This document shows positions 62,048 through 64,000 of a DNA stretch of 64,000 nucleotides, in pieces. The notes under the pieces are model-generated. The model was given only the letters and a program-made list of their open reading frames with translations, was not told where the DNA came from and did no database searches. Every line of letters starts with the position of its first letter. Positions within the stretch are counted from its first letter, which is position 1. This stretch comes from Siniperca chuatsi (Eukaryota > Chordata > Actinopteri > Centrarchiformes > Sinipercidae). The position numbers and the translations under genes are program-made. Location: positions 23,395,501 to 23,459,500 of the forward strand of contig NC_058042.1 in the NCBI RefSeq assembly GCF_020085105.1, written 5' to 3'.

Positions 62048-64000
62048 AAGAAGAGCCTCCGAACCAGAGTGGACAGAGAGGGCATTTCCTAGACTTAAGT
62101 AACATCTATATGTTCAGGTTAATGCACAACATGCAGAAATGGACTAGCATCAAACTACCCAGTAAGCACTGAGTTGGTGATTTGCTGGTCAAGATGTCTA
62201 GGTTAAAGGTGGGATAAGTTTGGTTGGTGGAAAATGAAGTGTCACACTGTATTCAAACATGTAGCAGGTGCCTGCTTCACATTGAAATATAGTAATTGAA
62301 CATTTAAATGACTACATGTTTTAACCTGCAAATCACCAAACCAATTGTGATTTCGACCACAATAGTTCAAAAACAAATCAGGTCCTACAGTTCCCAAATG
62401 TCAGTGGTTTTGCCAAAGAAACCTTTTTATTTGTTTATTTGGTTGCTGTTGCAATTCACACATCTACTGTAGCTTCCTGAATATGGAAGCTAGCATGAAA
62501 TGTCACACATTATTGTGCTCACTATGGATCATTTGTTGGACACATATAATAAAACATGATTGCAGCTACAGTGGACAAATTTCACTCTTACCATGAGAAC
62601 AATTTTATTTCTTTTTTTCACATGAGCCATTATACAGGCACCAGCTAAATAATAATAATAATAATGTGACAGGACTAATCTAAATAGGAATGCCTAATCT
62701 AGCCATCAGTTTGGTTCTGAGCTCCTGACCCGGCATGTCGGCCTGCTGCTTCCCAATCAAATCTGCCTCATAACTGAAGTCTCTCCTGTAGGTTTGTTAG
62801 GAGTGCTGAGTCCTGACAGACACTTAGATACGGCTGAACATGCAATACATATACACAGACTGTATGAAATATTAGGGACATTGAACTGTTGTTTGCTTTA
62901 TATTTATATCTGATAAGGTGACTCCAGCACAAAGCTGTTGTCCCACAGTCATAAACTTGAGCACCAAGATGAATTACTGCAGATATGGCTGTCTTATGCC
63001 TTCATTTATTCATAAATGTGGATTATCAGTTCAGTTTTACATGTCACATGATGCACAGAAGATGACACCCACTGTCTTCTCAGGAATATTGTATTGAAAG
63101 TACAGTGAGTTTTGGTGTTGCTCAAAGGGATAATTAAATAGATGAATTAGGAAAAAATGATAGGAAATCTAAAATCTAATGATCAAAAATGTTTGTAAGG
63201 CCGATATCAGGAAGATGTCCTTGATATTTTGTACATTCTGTGTATGGTGGACATTGGTCCACAGCAGAGACAGATAATCATCCATGGAGACTCCGCAGGC
63301 AGTCTGCAGGGTTTCCTGTCAAACAGGAACTGACACAACCTGAACCAGAGAGAAGGAATGAAACTGTTAAATCATTCTGGTTTCATGTGTTGGACTGAGA
63401 GCCTGCAGCCCTCTGGGACATCTCTGTTCTGCAGTGATGCTGAAAGCTATTCATATTGCTTTTGAAAAGCAATTTAGTGGTATATTACCACTCTTATTTT
63501 TTTTCTTTTTCTATTTTCAACATTGTTAGCTAAAGCATTTAGTCAGTCAGGATGCATCCATGTTATGTTTCACCAAACTACAGTTAAAATACCAAGCACT
63601 ACTGACTGAACTGAACAGGGAAACATTAGACCATTTCCCATTGCCTCTGCTAACAGAATTGCTAAAATACAAACTGCGGTGTCAGTTAGTCGTGATTCAG
63701 CACTCCTTCACTAAACCACCTCATGAAAATGGTTCCTACCTCACTACCTCGACTATTTCCAGTGAACGCTATACTGAATGCATCTCTCTTAAACCGTCTC
63801 CCTCTCTCATGCTCTGACATGTAGACTTAATGCATTTTACTGCTGTCCTTGCAAATGTGATGAGTGAGTTGTTTCATATCTGCATGTCTTAAAGAAACAT
63901 TTTTAGAAACTTTTTTTTTTTTTTTTGATGCAAGACGTTGATGCATGCAAACTAACGGATAATTAATAATATTAATTAATGTGTGTGGCATCCCAACCTG
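62048..64000. other. esrp2 3' region, no confirmed gene
   Basis: Probable 3' UTR intron/exon of esrp2 followed by AT-rich sequence. A minus-strand frame at about 63140-63323, with an acceptor-like TTTGACAG and an AATAAA at about 63008, could be a last exon of a neighbour, but I recognise no protein. A poly(T) tract lies near 63910-63926. Confidence 0.4.

Overview
The window reads as nuclear DNA of a teleost (bony) fish. Genes are split into short exons with canonical GT/AG junctions, the products are vertebrate orthologues, and the AT-rich intergenic and intronic DNA carries TA and CA microsatellites, fish-type hAT and mariner/IS630-like elements and degraded LINEs. No prokaryotic, organellar or CRISPR-like structure is present. 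Exon models were built by hand from splice sites, reading phase and remembered human orthologues. Every join keeps the frame.

Layout. 1-5.7 kb: gene-free, with a TA repeat, a large foldback repeat, a broken IS630/Tc1-like transposon with a spliced transposase gene, and degenerate repeats. 5.9-10.6 kb (+): styx, a catalytically dead dual-specificity phosphatase, 11 coding exons, 224 aa. 12.9-15.6 kb (-): gnpnat1, glucosamine-6-phosphate N-acetyltransferase, convergent with styx, 184 aa. 15.8-26.1 kb (-): amfr (gp78), an ER membrane RING E3 ligase, 13 coding exons, 619 aa. 26.1-30 kb: nested retroelement and MITE debris. 30.1-31.1 and 34.7-35.8 kb (+): two tandem, intronless-in-CDS leukotriene B4 receptor-like GPCRs whose first 240 coding bases are about 98% identical although the rest has diverged strongly. 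36-39.9 kb: no gene seen. 40.36-62.03 kb (+): esrp2, epithelial splicing regulatory protein, 15 coding exons, 717 aa. 62-64 kb: putative 3' UTR region and a weak minus-strand exon candidate.

The genes do not form one pathway. gnpnat1 (UDP-GlcNAc supply) and amfr (ER-associated degradation) are both tied to ER proteostasis, and the gnpnat1 promoter carries a sequence matching the XBP1/ATF6 unfolded-protein-response element. Nothing here clearly amounts to an undescribed system. The most informative signals are the sharp gene-conversion-like tract in the receptor pair, loss of the acidic DRY residue in one receptor, the gnpnat1 UPR-type site, and a tandem NAGNAG acceptor in esrp2.
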